64,000 bases of DNA, taken from positions 437,001 through 501,000 of the forward strand of contig NC_016027.1 of the NCBI RefSeq assembly GCF_000182745.2, written 5' to 3'. The translations under genes and the position numbers were made by a program. The notes beneath the pieces were generated by a model that saw only the letters and a program-made list of their open reading frames with translations, was not told the DNA's origin and searched no databases. Shown here one piece after another: positions 28,225 through 36,717 of this stretch (its first letter is position 1; each line of letters opens with the position of its first letter). The DNA is from Komagataeibacter medellinensis NBRC 3288. Lineage in GTDB: Bacteria; Pseudomonadota; Alphaproteobacteria; Acetobacterales; Acetobacteraceae.

Positions 28225-29496
28225 ATGACACAGCAAAACACCGCCCCCCATGGCAGCAATATCGGCATTGATGGGCAGGCCCTGTGGGCGGACCTGATGG
28301 AAACCGCCAAATTCGGTGGCACGCCCAAGGGTGGCGTCCGTCGTCTGACGCTGACGGCGGAAGACAAACAGGTGCGCGACTGGTTTGTGCGCACCTGCGA
28401 ATCACTTGGCTGCACGGTCACGTTTGATTCCATGGGCAACCAGTTTGCCCGCCGTGCGGGGCTTGATGACAGCCTGCCGCCTATCACCATCGGCAGCCAC
28501 CTCGATACGCAGCCCACGGGCGGCAAGTATGATGGCATCCTTGGCGTGCTGGGCGGGCTTTCGGTGCTGCGCGCACTACAGCGTTCGGGCTACGTGACCC
28601 GTCACCCGATCGAGGTGATCAACTGGACGAACGAGGAGGGCTCGCGCTTCACGCCACCCATGATGTGCTCGGGCGTGTTTACCGGCGTGTTTACCGAACA
28701 GGAAGTGCTGGACAAGCGCGACCGTGCGGGCAAGCGCTTCGGGGATGAGCTGGAGGCCATCGGCTACCGTGGCAGCGAGCCGTGCGGCAAGCACCCGGTT
28801 ACCGCCTATTTCGAGCTGCATATCGAACAGGGGCCGATCCTTGAGGCCGAGCACAAGACCATCGGCATCGTGACCGGCGTGCAGGGTGCGCGGTGGTATG
28901 AGGTGACGGTAAAGGGCAAGGACGCCCATGCCGGTTCCACCCCCATGCCCATGCGTCATGATGCGCTGCTGGCATCGGCGCGGATGATCGAGGCAGTCAG
29001 CCAGGTGGCCTGTGCGCACGCGCCCACCGCCGTTGGCACCGTGGGCCTGATCGAGAACCGCCCCAACAGCAACAACGTGGTGCCCGGCGAGGTGTTCTTC
29101 ACCATCGACATGCGCGATCCCGATGACGCGGTCGTAAGCCAGATGGAAGATGAACTGTACAGCCAACTGCCCGAGATCGCGCGCCGCAGCAATGTTGAGA
29201 TGGAGATCGTGCGGATCTGGGATGCTCCTGCCGTGCACTTCAATCCCGAATGTATTGGCATGGTCGAGGCAGCGGCGGCGGAAAGCGGCTACGCTGCCCG
29301 GCGCATCGTATCGGGGCCGGGACATGATGCTGCCTATATGGCGCATGTTGCGCCCACGACCATGATCTTCGTACCCTGCGAAGACGGCCTGAGCCATAAC
29401 GAGGCCGAAAGCATTACCGAACAGGATGCGGCAGCGGGCGCGGGCGTGCTGCTCAAGGCCATCATGAAGGCCGATGCGGCATTTAACGCGGGCTGA
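28225..29496 (+). CDS. Beta-ureidopropionase-type Zn-dependent amidase (HyuC/AmaB family)
   Basis: The 423-residue M20-like hydrolase removes the carbamoyl group from N-carbamoyl-beta-alanine or N-carbamoyl amino acids. The metal ligands are in place: His in IGSHLDTQPTGGKYDGILGV with the bridging Asp, the catalytic Glu pair in NWTNEEGSRF, His in FELHIEQGPILE, and the last His in GLSHNEAE. A dimerisation domain follows VTVKGKDAHAGSTPM. ATG 28225 has GGAAGG upstream and is favoured over an earlier start at 28198. As third gene of the preTA operon it supplies beta-alanine, CO2 and ammonia. Confidence 0.92.
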   Translation: MTQQNTAPHGSNIGIDGQALWADLMETAKFGGTPKGGVRRLTLTAEDKQVRDWFVRTCESLGCTVTFDSMGNQFARRAGLDDSLPPITIGSHLDTQPTGGKYDGILGVLGGLSVLRALQRSGYVTRHPIEVINWTNEEGSRFTPPMMCSGVFTGVFTEQEVLDKRDRAGKRFGDELEAIGYRGSEPCGKHPVTAYFELHIEQGPILEAEHKTIGIVTGVQGARWYEVTVKGKDAHAGSTPMPMRHDALLASARMIEAVSQVACAHAPTAVGTVGLIENRPNSNNVVPGEVFFTIDMRDPDDAVVSQMEDELYSQLPEIARRSNVEMEIVRIWDAPAVHFNPECIGMVEAAAAESGYAARRIVSGPGHDAAYMAHVAPTTMIFVPCEDGLSHNEAESITEQDAAAGAGVLLKAIMKADAAFNAG

Positions 29497-29531
29497 AAAG
29501 CTGTCTGGCATAACAGGCATTTTTGGGGGGC

Positions 29532-29583
29532 CACCTTTTTAAAAAGGTGACTTGTCCTGAAGCTTTTTGAAAAACGCTTCACC
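29532..29583. repeat. Dispersed hairpin repeat, copy B, with adjoining palindrome
   Basis: The 26 bases at 29558-29583 are the exact reverse complement of 34913-34938 and form a TGAAGC/GCTTCA hairpin with TTTTT/AAAAA inner arms. Just left, CACCTTTTTAAAAAGGTG (29532-29549) is a perfect palindrome. It lies 35 bp after the hydrolase stop and may terminate transcription. Confidence 0.7.
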
Positions 29584-29638
29584 AAAAGCTTGTGTATGAT
29601 TGCTCCATTTTACCGGGCAGGATTTTCAGGTAAAATGC

Positions 29639-29671
29639 ACGCCAGTCCAGCCATAGTGGCGGGGCTGGCGT
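29639..29671. terminator. Hairpin in the spacer after the preTA operon
   Basis: ACGCCAG (29639-29645) pairs with CTGGCGT (29665-29671). There is no clear T run, so a terminator role is uncertain. Confidence 0.3.
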
Positions 29672-29691
29672 GTTGCCTGTACGGCCCGTGT

Positions 29692-29880
29692 TTACACGGA
29701 AACGGTCATGCCACCATCAACCCGAAACATATGCCCGTTTATAAAATTTGCTGCGTCAAATGACAGGAACACAGCAGCCCCCGCAAGGTTCGCCACATTC
29801 CCCCAGCGCCCTGCAACAGCCGGTGAATGAACGCCGCATCAGCCACCAGCTTTTTATTTATTTCCGTTTTGAAAATTGCC
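29692..29880 (-). pseudogene. C-terminal remnant of a short-chain dehydrogenase (gluconate 5-dehydrogenase-like)
   Basis: The minus strand reads FKTEINKKLVADAAF, then in another frame WGNVANLAGAAVFLSFDAAN followed by a GHMFRVDGGMTVSV ending and a stop at 29692-29694. This is the classic end of an SDR enzyme of the gluconate 5-dehydrogenase / 3-oxoacyl-ACP reductase type. The Rossmann motif and the YxxxK active site are missing and one frameshift separates the two pieces, so only about 60 codons survive. Confidence 0.65.
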
Positions 29881-30023
29881 CGGCACAGGCCATGGTGGCG
29901 CTTGAACGGCGCGGGGCGGATGTCTGGACGATATACAACAATACGACCTTTGGTGCCGTAACATGCAACGCGCTGGAACTGGCAGGTGCTTCTGGCATGG
30001 ATGGTTGCACCACGGATCATTAA
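29874..30023 (+). pseudogene. C-terminal remnant resembling DUF72
   Basis: On the plus strand, CPAQAMVALERRGADVWTIY followed by a NNTTFGAVTCNALEL segment resembles the end of DUF72 (YecE-type) proteins, which finish with a D-V-W-x-I-F-D-N-T motif. Nothing of the TIM barrel is found upstream, and the fragment abuts the SDR remnant tail to tail. The call rests on one short motif. Confidence 0.35.
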
Positions 30024-30075
30024 TGCCAAAAGCCATCCTTTTTCAGAACGGGCCGGCCTGCCCCCTGCGCAGCCA

Positions 30076-31311
30076 TCAGGGCAGGATGATGCCTGCAATC
30101 GCCGCACTCATAAGATTAGACAGCATACCCCCCAGCACGGCGCGCGCACTTTTGCGGGCGACTTCCTCGCGGCGTTCGGGGCACTGGCTGCCAAAGGCGG
30201 CCACCAGCAGGCCGATCGAACTGAGATTGGCAAAACCGCATAGCGCCAGTGATGCAATGGCTCCCGCCCGGTGCGACAGCCGCCCCGCCTGGATATCCGG
30301 CCCCAGATGCAGGTAGGCGACAAACTCGTTCAGCACCACCTTCAACCCCAGCACCGAACCCACGGCACTGCATTCCGACGCTGGCACTCCCAGCAGCCAC
30401 GCCAGCGGGGCGAAGATGAACCCCATCAGGTATTCCAGCGACAGCCCCTGCATTCCAACCGCCCCGCCCGCCGCCTGTAACATACCATTGGCCAACGCGA
30501 TCAGCCCGATACAGGCCACCAGCATGGCAGCGACCGCCATGGCGGTGTGCGCCCCTTTCAGCGCGCCTTCCATCACCGCTTCAAAAAAGGCACGGTGATA
30601 GGCACCGCCTGCCGCACTGACCGGGCTGACCGGGCTGTCGGGCAGGCGTGGCTCCAGCATCTTGGCAAACAGCAGCCCGCCCGGAACCGCCATGAAGGAT
30701 GCCGCCACCAGATATTCCGCCGGCACACCCAGGCCGAAATAACCGATCAGCGTGGCGCCCGAGATCGATGCCGTGCCACTGCACAGGGTGCTGAACAGTT
30801 CCGTCGTGTTCATGGTGGCAAGGTAGGGACCAAGAGCGACCGGCAGTTCGCTCTGACCTACGAAAATGGTGATGATGGCGCCAAAGGATTCCACGGGCGA
30901 TGTGCCCAGCAGCCGCTGCAGCCCCAGCCCCAGCACCCGGGCAAAGGCCTGCATGATGCCGAAATGGTAGAGAATGGCGATCAGCGCGCTGACATAGACC
31001 AGCGAGGGCAGGACCTGAAAGGCGAAGATGTACGAACCATCAGGAAAGATCTCATGCATGCGCGGGCCCACCAGCGCGCCGAACAGAAAGCGCCCGCCCT
31101 CGCTACCATAGGAGAGCACGCCCGTTACCGCGCCCGCCATGGCGCGCAGCAGCGCCTGGCCCGCTGGCACGCGCAGCACCAGCACCCCGATGGCGCCCTG
31201 CAGCAGCAGGCATGACAGGATGATGCGCGCGTTGATGCGCCTGCGGTCGGTGGAGAAGAGAATACCGATACATATCAATAACATGATTCCAAAATAGCCA
31301 CGGATATGCAT
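30076..31311 (-). CDS. nupC: NupC-type concentrative nucleoside transporter, copy 2
   Basis: The 411-residue paralogue of the permease at 17752 has GQSELPVALGPYLATM, LCSGTASISGATLIGYFGLGV, LVAASFMAVPGGLLFAKML, KVVLNEFVAYLHLG and CGFANLSSIGLLVAAFGSQCP, so all CNT signatures are kept. The two copies diverge throughout, suggesting different nucleoside preferences. A RutR-like site lies about 33 bp upstream of its start, so it is probably co-regulated with preTA although it is transcribed separately. It marks the right edge of the catabolic island. Confidence 0.93.
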   Translation of the reverse strand: MHIRGYFGIMLLICIGILFSTDRRRINARIILSCLLLQGAIGVLVLRVPAGQALLRAMAGAVTGVLSYGSEGGRFLFGALVGPRMHEIFPDGSYIFAFQVLPSLVYVSALIAILYHFGIMQAFARVLGLGLQRLLGTSPVESFGAIITIFVGQSELPVALGPYLATMNTTELFSTLCSGTASISGATLIGYFGLGVPAEYLVAASFMAVPGGLLFAKMLEPRLPDSPVSPVSAAGGAYHRAFFEAVMEGALKGAHTAMAVAAMLVACIGLIALANGMLQAAGGAVGMQGLSLEYLMGFIFAPLAWLLGVPASECSAVGSVLGLKVVLNEFVAYLHLGPDIQAGRLSHRAGAIASLALCGFANLSSIGLLVAAFGSQCPERREEVARKSARAVLGGMLSNLMSAAIAGIILP

Positions 31312-31343
31312 AGGGAACCCTTCAGGATGCAGATTGGTATTTT

Positions 31344-31359
31344 CTGACCATATAGTTAT
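31344..31359. promoter_or_regulatory. RutR-like operator upstream of nupC copy 2
   Basis: CTGACCATATAGTTAT keeps TGACCA-N2-T-x-GT-x-A of the RutR core (two mismatches in 12 defined bases). It lies 33 bp upstream of the start at 31311. Confidence 0.5.
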
Positions 31360-31442
31360 GTTAACGTAACATCATCGACCGTACCGTCAAGCAGTGTCCG
31401 ACAGGGTGCGGCAGGTGTGCGATCCACCCCCCGGAGGCTTAC

Positions 31443-32063
31443 ATGGCAGACCCCATCCCGCCCCACTGGCCGGACCCACGCCAGATCATGACCTTTGCCC
31501 CCGGTGACCCGGACGAGAACCCGTGGGTCATGGGCCAGCCACCGCCAGAAAGTATTACGTTACAGCCCTGGTGCCCGGACTGGCAGGTACGCTTTGCCCA
31601 GCTTGAGCGCGAAATCCGCAAAGTGCTCGGGGGCGGGGCTCTTGCGGTCGAACATGTGGGGTCCACCGCCGTGACCGGACTTGCCGCCAAGCCGGTCATC
31701 GACATCGACTGCATCGTGCCCGACCCTGGGTGCGAGGAGACATATCGACCCCGGCTTGAAGCACTGGGCTACGTCATGACCGTGCGCGAACGGTCATGGT
31801 ACGGCCACCGCATGTTCCGCCACACGCACCCGCGCGCCAACCTGCACATATTCGGCCCCGCATGCCCTGAGCACGCCCGGCATATCCTCTTCCGCGACTG
31901 GCTGCGTACCCACCCCGATGAGCGGGAACGCTATGCGCGCGTCAAGACACAGGCCAGCATTGGCGTGGCCAACGTGCAGGAATACAACCGCAACAAGCAG
32001 GCCCTGATCCTGGCGATCTACCAGCGCATATTTGCCTACATGGGCTGGACCGATCCGGCCTGA
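31443..32063 (+). CDS. GrpB family protein (UPF0157)
   Basis: The 206-residue protein has the GrpB/UPF0157 nucleotidyltransferase-like signature: VEHVGSTAVTGLAAKPVIDI with the G-S and D-x-D of the fold, then a RMFRHTHPRANLHIF motif and LFRDWLRTHPDERERYARVK. Biochemical role is unknown; the fold suggests nucleotide transfer. A GGAGG ribosome site precedes the ATG. An extra N-terminal stretch of about 40 residues is proline-rich. It points away from the nucleoside island and towards the TetR gene. Confidence 0.85.
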   Translation: MADPIPPHWPDPRQIMTFAPGDPDENPWVMGQPPPESITLQPWCPDWQVRFAQLEREIRKVLGGGALAVEHVGSTAVTGLAAKPVIDIDCIVPDPGCEETYRPRLEALGYVMTVRERSWYGHRMFRHTHPRANLHIFGPACPEHARHILFRDWLRTHPDERERYARVKTQASIGVANVQEYNRNKQALILAIYQRIFAYMGWTDPA

Positions 32064-32121
32064 TCCCGACTACCCGCTGCATATGAAAATCCGGCTTGCG
32101 CGCCTTGGCGCGTGGTGTTTA

Positions 32122-32139
32122 ATTCCGTCCGGACGGAAT
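32122..32139. promoter_or_regulatory. Perfect 18-bp palindrome, candidate TetR operator
   Basis: ATTCCGTCCGGACGGAAT is fully self-complementary and ends 19 bp before the TetR start at 32159. The position suits autorepression. Confidence 0.6.
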
Positions 32140-32158
32140 GAAACGGCAGAGGTATGCC

Positions 32159-32695
32159 ATGGCGCGCCCCAGAACCATAGACCGCGACAGTGTGCTGGAC
32201 AGTGCCGAGCGGCTTGTACAGCGCCGGGGGGCATCAGCCCTGACACTGGATGCAGTCGCGCGTGAAGCCGGCATTACCAAGGGTGGCCTGCAATACTGCT
32301 TTGGCAGCAAGGATGACCTGATCACCGCGTTGATTGACCGCTGGATTGCACAATTCGATGCCCAGATCGCCCGCCACCTTGGCCCCGACCCCACGCCGCG
32401 CGCGCGTGTGGCCGCCTATGTGGCCGCCTGTGGTCAGACCGATGCGCCCACCCATGCGCGCCTGGTCGGCATGCTGGTCACGCTGCTGCACTCGCCGCGC
32501 CACCTGCAGCGGGTGCGGGACTGGTATGCAGGCTGGTTTCATAAGCATATGCCCGGTTCGGATGCAGGGGAGCGGGCGCGGACCGCGTTCTTTGCGGCGG
32601 AAGGGGCCTTTTTCCTGCGGAGCCTCGGCTTTGTTGAAATGGATGAGGCGCAATGGCAAAACATCTTCGCCAGTTTCCAAAGGCTGGCCATGTAG
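32159..32695 (+). CDS. TetR/AcrR-family transcriptional regulator
   Basis: The 178-residue repressor has a helix-turn-helix at residues about 26-48 (LDAVAREAGITKGGLQYCF) and an otherwise unassigned ligand domain. ATG 32159 starts MARPRTIDRDSVLDSAE and lies just after the perfect palindrome at 32122-32139; an ATG at 32138 lies inside the palindrome. Downstream on the same strand come squalene-hopene cyclase and a tripartite efflux system, the type of target such regulators usually have. Which of them it controls is inference. Confidence 0.88.
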   Translation: MARPRTIDRDSVLDSAERLVQRRGASALTLDAVAREAGITKGGLQYCFGSKDDLITALIDRWIAQFDAQIARHLGPDPTPRARVAAYVAACGQTDAPTHARLVGMLVTLLHSPRHLQRVRDWYAGWFHKHMPGSDAGERARTAFFAAEGAFFLRSLGFVEMDEAQWQNIFASFQRLAM

Positions 32696-32743
32696 GCCGC
32701 CACAGGTCCGGGCCATAACGGACATTTTTCTTTCAGACCCATC

Positions 32744-34873
32744 ATGACATTTCTCACAGGTACGGAAAAAATGAACAAGGAAAGTCGTCCTTTCCCCCCC
32801 ACGGCTTCTGGCACGGCAGGCCCCGCCGCCAGCACCACGCAGCAAGCGCCGACCGGGTCCCCGCGCGCGCTTGACAACAGCCTGAGCCACACCATTTCCG
32901 CCGCCTGTGACTGGCTGATCGGCCAGCAGAAACCCGATGGCCACTGGGTGGGACCGGTTGCATCCAATGCCTCGATGGAGGCCGAATGGTGCCTGGCCCT
33001 GTGGTTCCTTGGCCTTGAAGACCATCCGCTGCGCCCGCGCCTGGGCCACGCGCTGCTGGAAATGCAGCGCGAGGACGGGTCGTGGGGCATTTATTACGGT
33101 GCAGGCAATGGCGACATCAACGCCACGGTGGAATCCTATGCCGCCCTGCGTTCGCTGGGATACGGGGCGGACGAGCCGACGCTGGCCCGGGCGGCCGAAT
33201 GGATTGCCAGCAAGGGGGGGCTGCGCAATATCCGCGTGTTCACCCGCTACTGGCTGGCCCTGATTGGGGAATGGCCGTGGGAAAAGACACCCAACCTGCC
33301 GCCCGAAGTCATCTGGTTTCCCAACAGCTTCGTCTTTTCCATCTACAACTTTGCGCAGTGGGCGCGGGCAACGCTGGTACCGCTGGCCATCCTGTCCGCC
33401 CGCAGACCCGCACGCCCCCTGCGCCCGCAGGACCGGCTGGATGCGCTGTTTCCCGGCGGGCGCGCGAATTTTGACTACGAACTGCCGCGCAAGGAAGGGC
33501 GGGACCTGTGGGCCAGCTTCTTCCGTACAACCGACCGTGGGCTGCACTGGCTCCAATCGCGCGTGCTGAAGAAAAACAGCGTGCGTGAAGCCGCGATCCG
33601 GCACATGCTGGAATGGATCATCCGCCACCAGGATGCCGATGGCGGCTGGGGCGGCATCCAGCCGCCATGGGTCTATGGCCTGATGGCGCTGCATGGCGAG
33701 GATTACCAGTTCCACCACCCTGTCATGGCCAAGGCGCTTTCGGCACTGAACGATCCGGGCTGGCGGCATGATCGCGGCGATGCAAGCTGGATTCAGGCCA
33801 CCAATAGCCCGGTATGGGATACCATGCTGGCCCTGATGGCGCTGCACGATGCTGATGGCGAAACCCGCTTCACCCCGCAGATGGACAAGGCGATGGGCTG
33901 GCTGCTGGACCGGCAGGTACGGGTCAAGGGCGACTGGTCCATCAAGCTGCCGGATGTAGAGCCGGGCGGCTGGGCGTTTGAATACGCCAATGACCGCTAC
34001 CCCGATACGGATGATACGGCGGTGGCGCTGATCGCCCTTTCATCGTGCCGTAACCGCCCCGAATGGCAGGCGCGCGGGGTGGAGGCCGCCATCAAGCGTG
34101 GCGTGAACTGGCTTGTGGCCATGCAGAGCGAAAGCGGCGGCTGGGGCGCGTTTGACAAGGACAACAACCGCTCCCTTCTGGCCAAGATACCGTTCTGTGA
34201 TTTTGGCGAGGCGCTTGACCCCCCATCGGTCGATGTAACAGCGCATGTGCTGGAAGCCTTCGGCCTGCTGGGCCTGCCGCGCGACATGCCCGCCATCCGG
34301 CGCGGGCTGGCCTATATCCGTGCCGAACAGGCGGCGGAAGGACCATGGTTCGGGCGCTGGGGTGTCAACTACCTGTACGGCACGGGTGCGGTGTTGCCCG
34401 CCCTTGCCGCGATAGGCGAGGACATGACCCAGCCCTACATCGCCAAAGCCTGTGACTGGCTGGTGGGCTGCCAGCAGGAGAATGGCGGCTGGGGCGAGAG
34501 CTGTGCATCGTATATGGAAATTTCCTCCATCGGCCGTGGCCCCACCACCCCATCGCAGACTGCGTGGGCGCTGATGGGACTGGTGGCGGCCAACCGCAGG
34601 CAGGACCATGACGCCATCGTGCGCGGCTGCCGCTACCTGATCGACCTGCAACAGCCCGACGGGCGGTGGGATGAGAAGGAGTTCACCGGCACCGGCTTCC
34701 CCGGCTATGGGGTGGGCCAGACCATCCGGCTCGATGACCCGGCCCTGTCCAAACGGTTGCAGCAGGGGGCGGAACTGTCGCGTGCGTTCATGCTGCGCTA
34801 TGACCTGTACCGCCAGTTATTTCCCATCATGGCGCTCAGCCGGGCGGCGCGTGTGCTCAAGGCGGCGGGCTGA
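32744..34873 (+). CDS. shc: Squalene-hopene cyclase
   Basis: The enzyme (709 residues from ATG 32744; 700 from ATG 32771) cyclises squalene to hopene and diplopterol at the membrane. The catalytic DxDD acid motif is DTDD at residues 421-424, and repeated QW motifs are visible (DGHWVGP, DGSWGIYYG, DGGWGGI, SGGWGAFD, NGGWGESCASYM, DGRWDEKEFTGTGFPG). A flexible Ser/Thr/Pro-rich N-terminus of about 45 residues precedes the first barrel. The second ATG has AGG and GGAAAA upstream and may be the true start. Hopanoids stabilise membranes of acetic acid bacteria against ethanol and acid; the efflux genes follow 196 bp later. Confidence 0.96.
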   Translation: MTFLTGTEKMNKESRPFPPTASGTAGPAASTTQQAPTGSPRALDNSLSHTISAACDWLIGQQKPDGHWVGPVASNASMEAEWCLALWFLGLEDHPLRPRLGHALLEMQREDGSWGIYYGAGNGDINATVESYAALRSLGYGADEPTLARAAEWIASKGGLRNIRVFTRYWLALIGEWPWEKTPNLPPEVIWFPNSFVFSIYNFAQWARATLVPLAILSARRPARPLRPQDRLDALFPGGRANFDYELPRKEGRDLWASFFRTTDRGLHWLQSRVLKKNSVREAAIRHMLEWIIRHQDADGGWGGIQPPWVYGLMALHGEDYQFHHPVMAKALSALNDPGWRHDRGDASWIQATNSPVWDTMLALMALHDADGETRFTPQMDKAMGWLLDRQVRVKGDWSIKLPDVEPGGWAFEYANDRYPDTDDTAVALIALSSCRNRPEWQARGVEAAIKRGVNWLVAMQSESGGWGAFDKDNNRSLLAKIPFCDFGEALDPPSVDVTAHVLEAFGLLGLPRDMPAIRRGLAYIRAEQAAEGPWFGRWGVNYLYGTGAVLPALAAIGEDMTQPYIAKACDWLVGCQQENGGWGESCASYMEISSIGRGPTTPSQTAWALMGLVAANRRQDHDAIVRGCRYLIDLQQPDGRWDEKEFTGTGFPGYGVGQTIRLDDPALSKRLQQGAELSRAFMLRYDLYRQLFPIMALSRAARVLKAAG

Positions 34874-34903
34874 TCCCCGCAGCCTGATGGCGTAAAGCGT
34901 TGA

Positions 34904-34939
34904 AAAGTTTTTGGTGAAGCGTTTTTCAAAAAGCTTCAC
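34904..34939. repeat. Dispersed hairpin repeat, copy A
   Basis: AAGTTTTTGGTGAAGC leads into GTTTTTCAAAAAGCTTCAC, a GTGAAGC/GCTTCAC hairpin with TTTTT/AAAAA inner arms. Bases 34913-34938 are identical (26 of 26) to the reverse complement of 29558-29583. Confidence 0.7.
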
Positions 34940-34940
34940 A

Positions 34941-34973
34941 GGGCGCTGTCTGCGGGGAAAAAAGGCAGCGCCC
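34941..34973 (+). terminator. Hairpin terminator candidate after shc
   Basis: GGGCGCTG pairs perfectly with CAGCGCCC around a 17-base loop, 68 bp after the shc stop, followed by a short ACTTTTG run. Confidence 0.55.
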
Positions 34974-35069
34974 AAACACTTTTGTTATCTTTCCATTCCG
35001 AAAATCGAAATCGTCGCCTGTCACAAATGGGGGTAGTCGGGACGGCCCGCATCGGGATCAAGTGCGGGC

Positions 35070-36701
35070 ATGAATACCTCTGCCCCAACTGCCGACGGGC
35101 CGGTCATCCATGCCGCGCCGCCACGGCCATCCTACATCCCGCCTTTTGGCGTGCGGACGGTCATTGGCTGCCTTGGCATGCTGCTGGCGGTCCATGTGGC
35201 GGGCTTTAACGAGCATGTGACCGAAATCGGCCTGTCCGATATCCGGGGCGCCATGCATATCGGCCACGATGAAGGTACGTGGGTCATCGCGATATACGAG
35301 GCGTTCAACATTGCCGCCATGGCGTTCACGCCGTGGTTCTACATGACATTCTCGATTTACCGCTTCTCCATTTTCATGACGGCGATGCTGGCACTGCTGT
35401 CCATCCCCGCACCCTTCATGCCCGATGTCACATCGCTGTGCATCCTGCGTGCCTTCCAGGGGCTGGCGGGCGGCTGCCTGCCGCCGGTGCTCATGACCGT
35501 CATGCTCAAATACCTGCCGCCGCCCATCCGGGTATTTGGCATTGGCGGTTATGCCATGAGTGCCACCTTCGGCCCCAACCTTGGCCTGCCGCTGGAAGCC
35601 TTCTGGTTTGAACATGTAGGCTGGCACTGGCTGTACTGGGAAATCATACCCACGGCAGCCCTCGCCATCGCCATGATGGCCTACGGCCTGCCGCGCGACC
35701 CGATGCATTTTGAACGCTTCGAGAAGTTCAACTGGCTGGGTGTCCTTGTGGGCCTGCCCGCCATCTGCTCGCTCGTGATCGTACTGTATCAGGGCGACCG
35801 GCTGGACTGGTTCCGCTCCCCGGTCATTACCAACCTTGCCTTCTGGGGTGGGGCGGCGTTCATCGTATTCGTCATCAACGAGGCGTATCATCCCAGCCCG
35901 TATTTCCGCATCCAGTACTGGCGCTCACGCAATATCCAGGCGTCACTCCTGTCACTGGTGGGCATATTGGCCATCTGCGCCATGATGGGGAACATCCCGG
36001 CCGTGTATCTGGAGGGCGTGCGCGGCTACCGGCCCATACAGGCGGCCCCGGTCTCGCTGGTGGTGGCGCTGCCGCAGCTTATCATGCTGCCGCTCATCGC
36101 CGCCATCTGCAACAGCCGCCGGGTGGACTGCCGGTTCGTGCTGGCAGGTGGCATGCTGTGCCTTGCGGCATCGGCGTGGCTGGGTACGTGGCTTACAGTG
36201 GACTGGGTGCGCGACAATTTCTACCTGCTTCAGGTGCTGCAGGTCTTTGGCCAGCCCATGACCGTCATCCCGACACTCATGCTGGCCACCATGGCCATGG
36301 GACCAGCCGACGGGCCATTCATCTCGGGTATGGTGAACATACTCAAGGGCCTGGCCAATGCGGTGGCGTTCGCCATATTTGGCGCGCTGACGCGGCGGCG
36401 CGAGCAGTACCATTCCACCATGCTGCTCGACCACCACGGCACCCACCGGCTTGCGCTGCAGGGCATGGGCGACCCGATCAGTCAGCAGCTTGCCCCCACA
36501 TCACCCGACAGCGCGCATGTAGCGCGCAACGCGCTGCAGGTGTTCCACACCTACGTACATGAGCAGGCGCTCGTACTGGCGCTGAACGATATTTATTACA
36601 TCCTGATCTGGGTATGCCTTTTCTATGCCGTCATGAACCTTGTCCTGCCGCACCGTGTCTATCCGCCACGCGCACCTTCACCCTCCGCTCCAGCCCGCTA
36701 A
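35070..36701 (+). CDS. DHA2-family MFS efflux transporter (EmrB-like)
   Basis: The 543-residue inner-membrane protein has about fourteen hydrophobic segments, as in the DHA2 drug:H+ antiporters. Helix 5 carries the antiporter pattern (GGYAMSATFGPNLGLPLEAF), and an LRAFQGLAGGCLPPVLMT segment precedes it. It is the first gene of an operon with a HlyD adaptor (16 bp downstream) and a NodT-type outer-membrane factor, so it forms a tripartite EmrAB-TolC-like pump spanning both membranes. Substrates are unknown. Confidence 0.92.
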   Translation: MNTSAPTADGPVIHAAPPRPSYIPPFGVRTVIGCLGMLLAVHVAGFNEHVTEIGLSDIRGAMHIGHDEGTWVIAIYEAFNIAAMAFTPWFYMTFSIYRFSIFMTAMLALLSIPAPFMPDVTSLCILRAFQGLAGGCLPPVLMTVMLKYLPPPIRVFGIGGYAMSATFGPNLGLPLEAFWFEHVGWHWLYWEIIPTAALAIAMMAYGLPRDPMHFERFEKFNWLGVLVGLPAICSLVIVLYQGDRLDWFRSPVITNLAFWGGAAFIVFVINEAYHPSPYFRIQYWRSRNIQASLLSLVGILAICAMMGNIPAVYLEGVRGYRPIQAAPVSLVVALPQLIMLPLIAAICNSRRVDCRFVLAGGMLCLAASAWLGTWLTVDWVRDNFYLLQVLQVFGQPMTVIPTLMLATMAMGPADGPFISGMVNILKGLANAVAFAIFGALTRRREQYHSTMLLDHHGTHRLALQGMGDPISQQLAPTSPDSAHVARNALQVFHTYVHEQALVLALNDIYYILIWVCLFYAVMNLVLPHRVYPPRAPSPSAPAR

Positions 36702-36717
36702 CCCGGAATTACCGATC

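Noticed and set aside
32234-33847. Long open frame of 537 codons antisense to tetR and shc
   Set aside because: Covers two recognised genes in opposite sense; composition biased to Arg, Gly and His as in GC-rich shadows.
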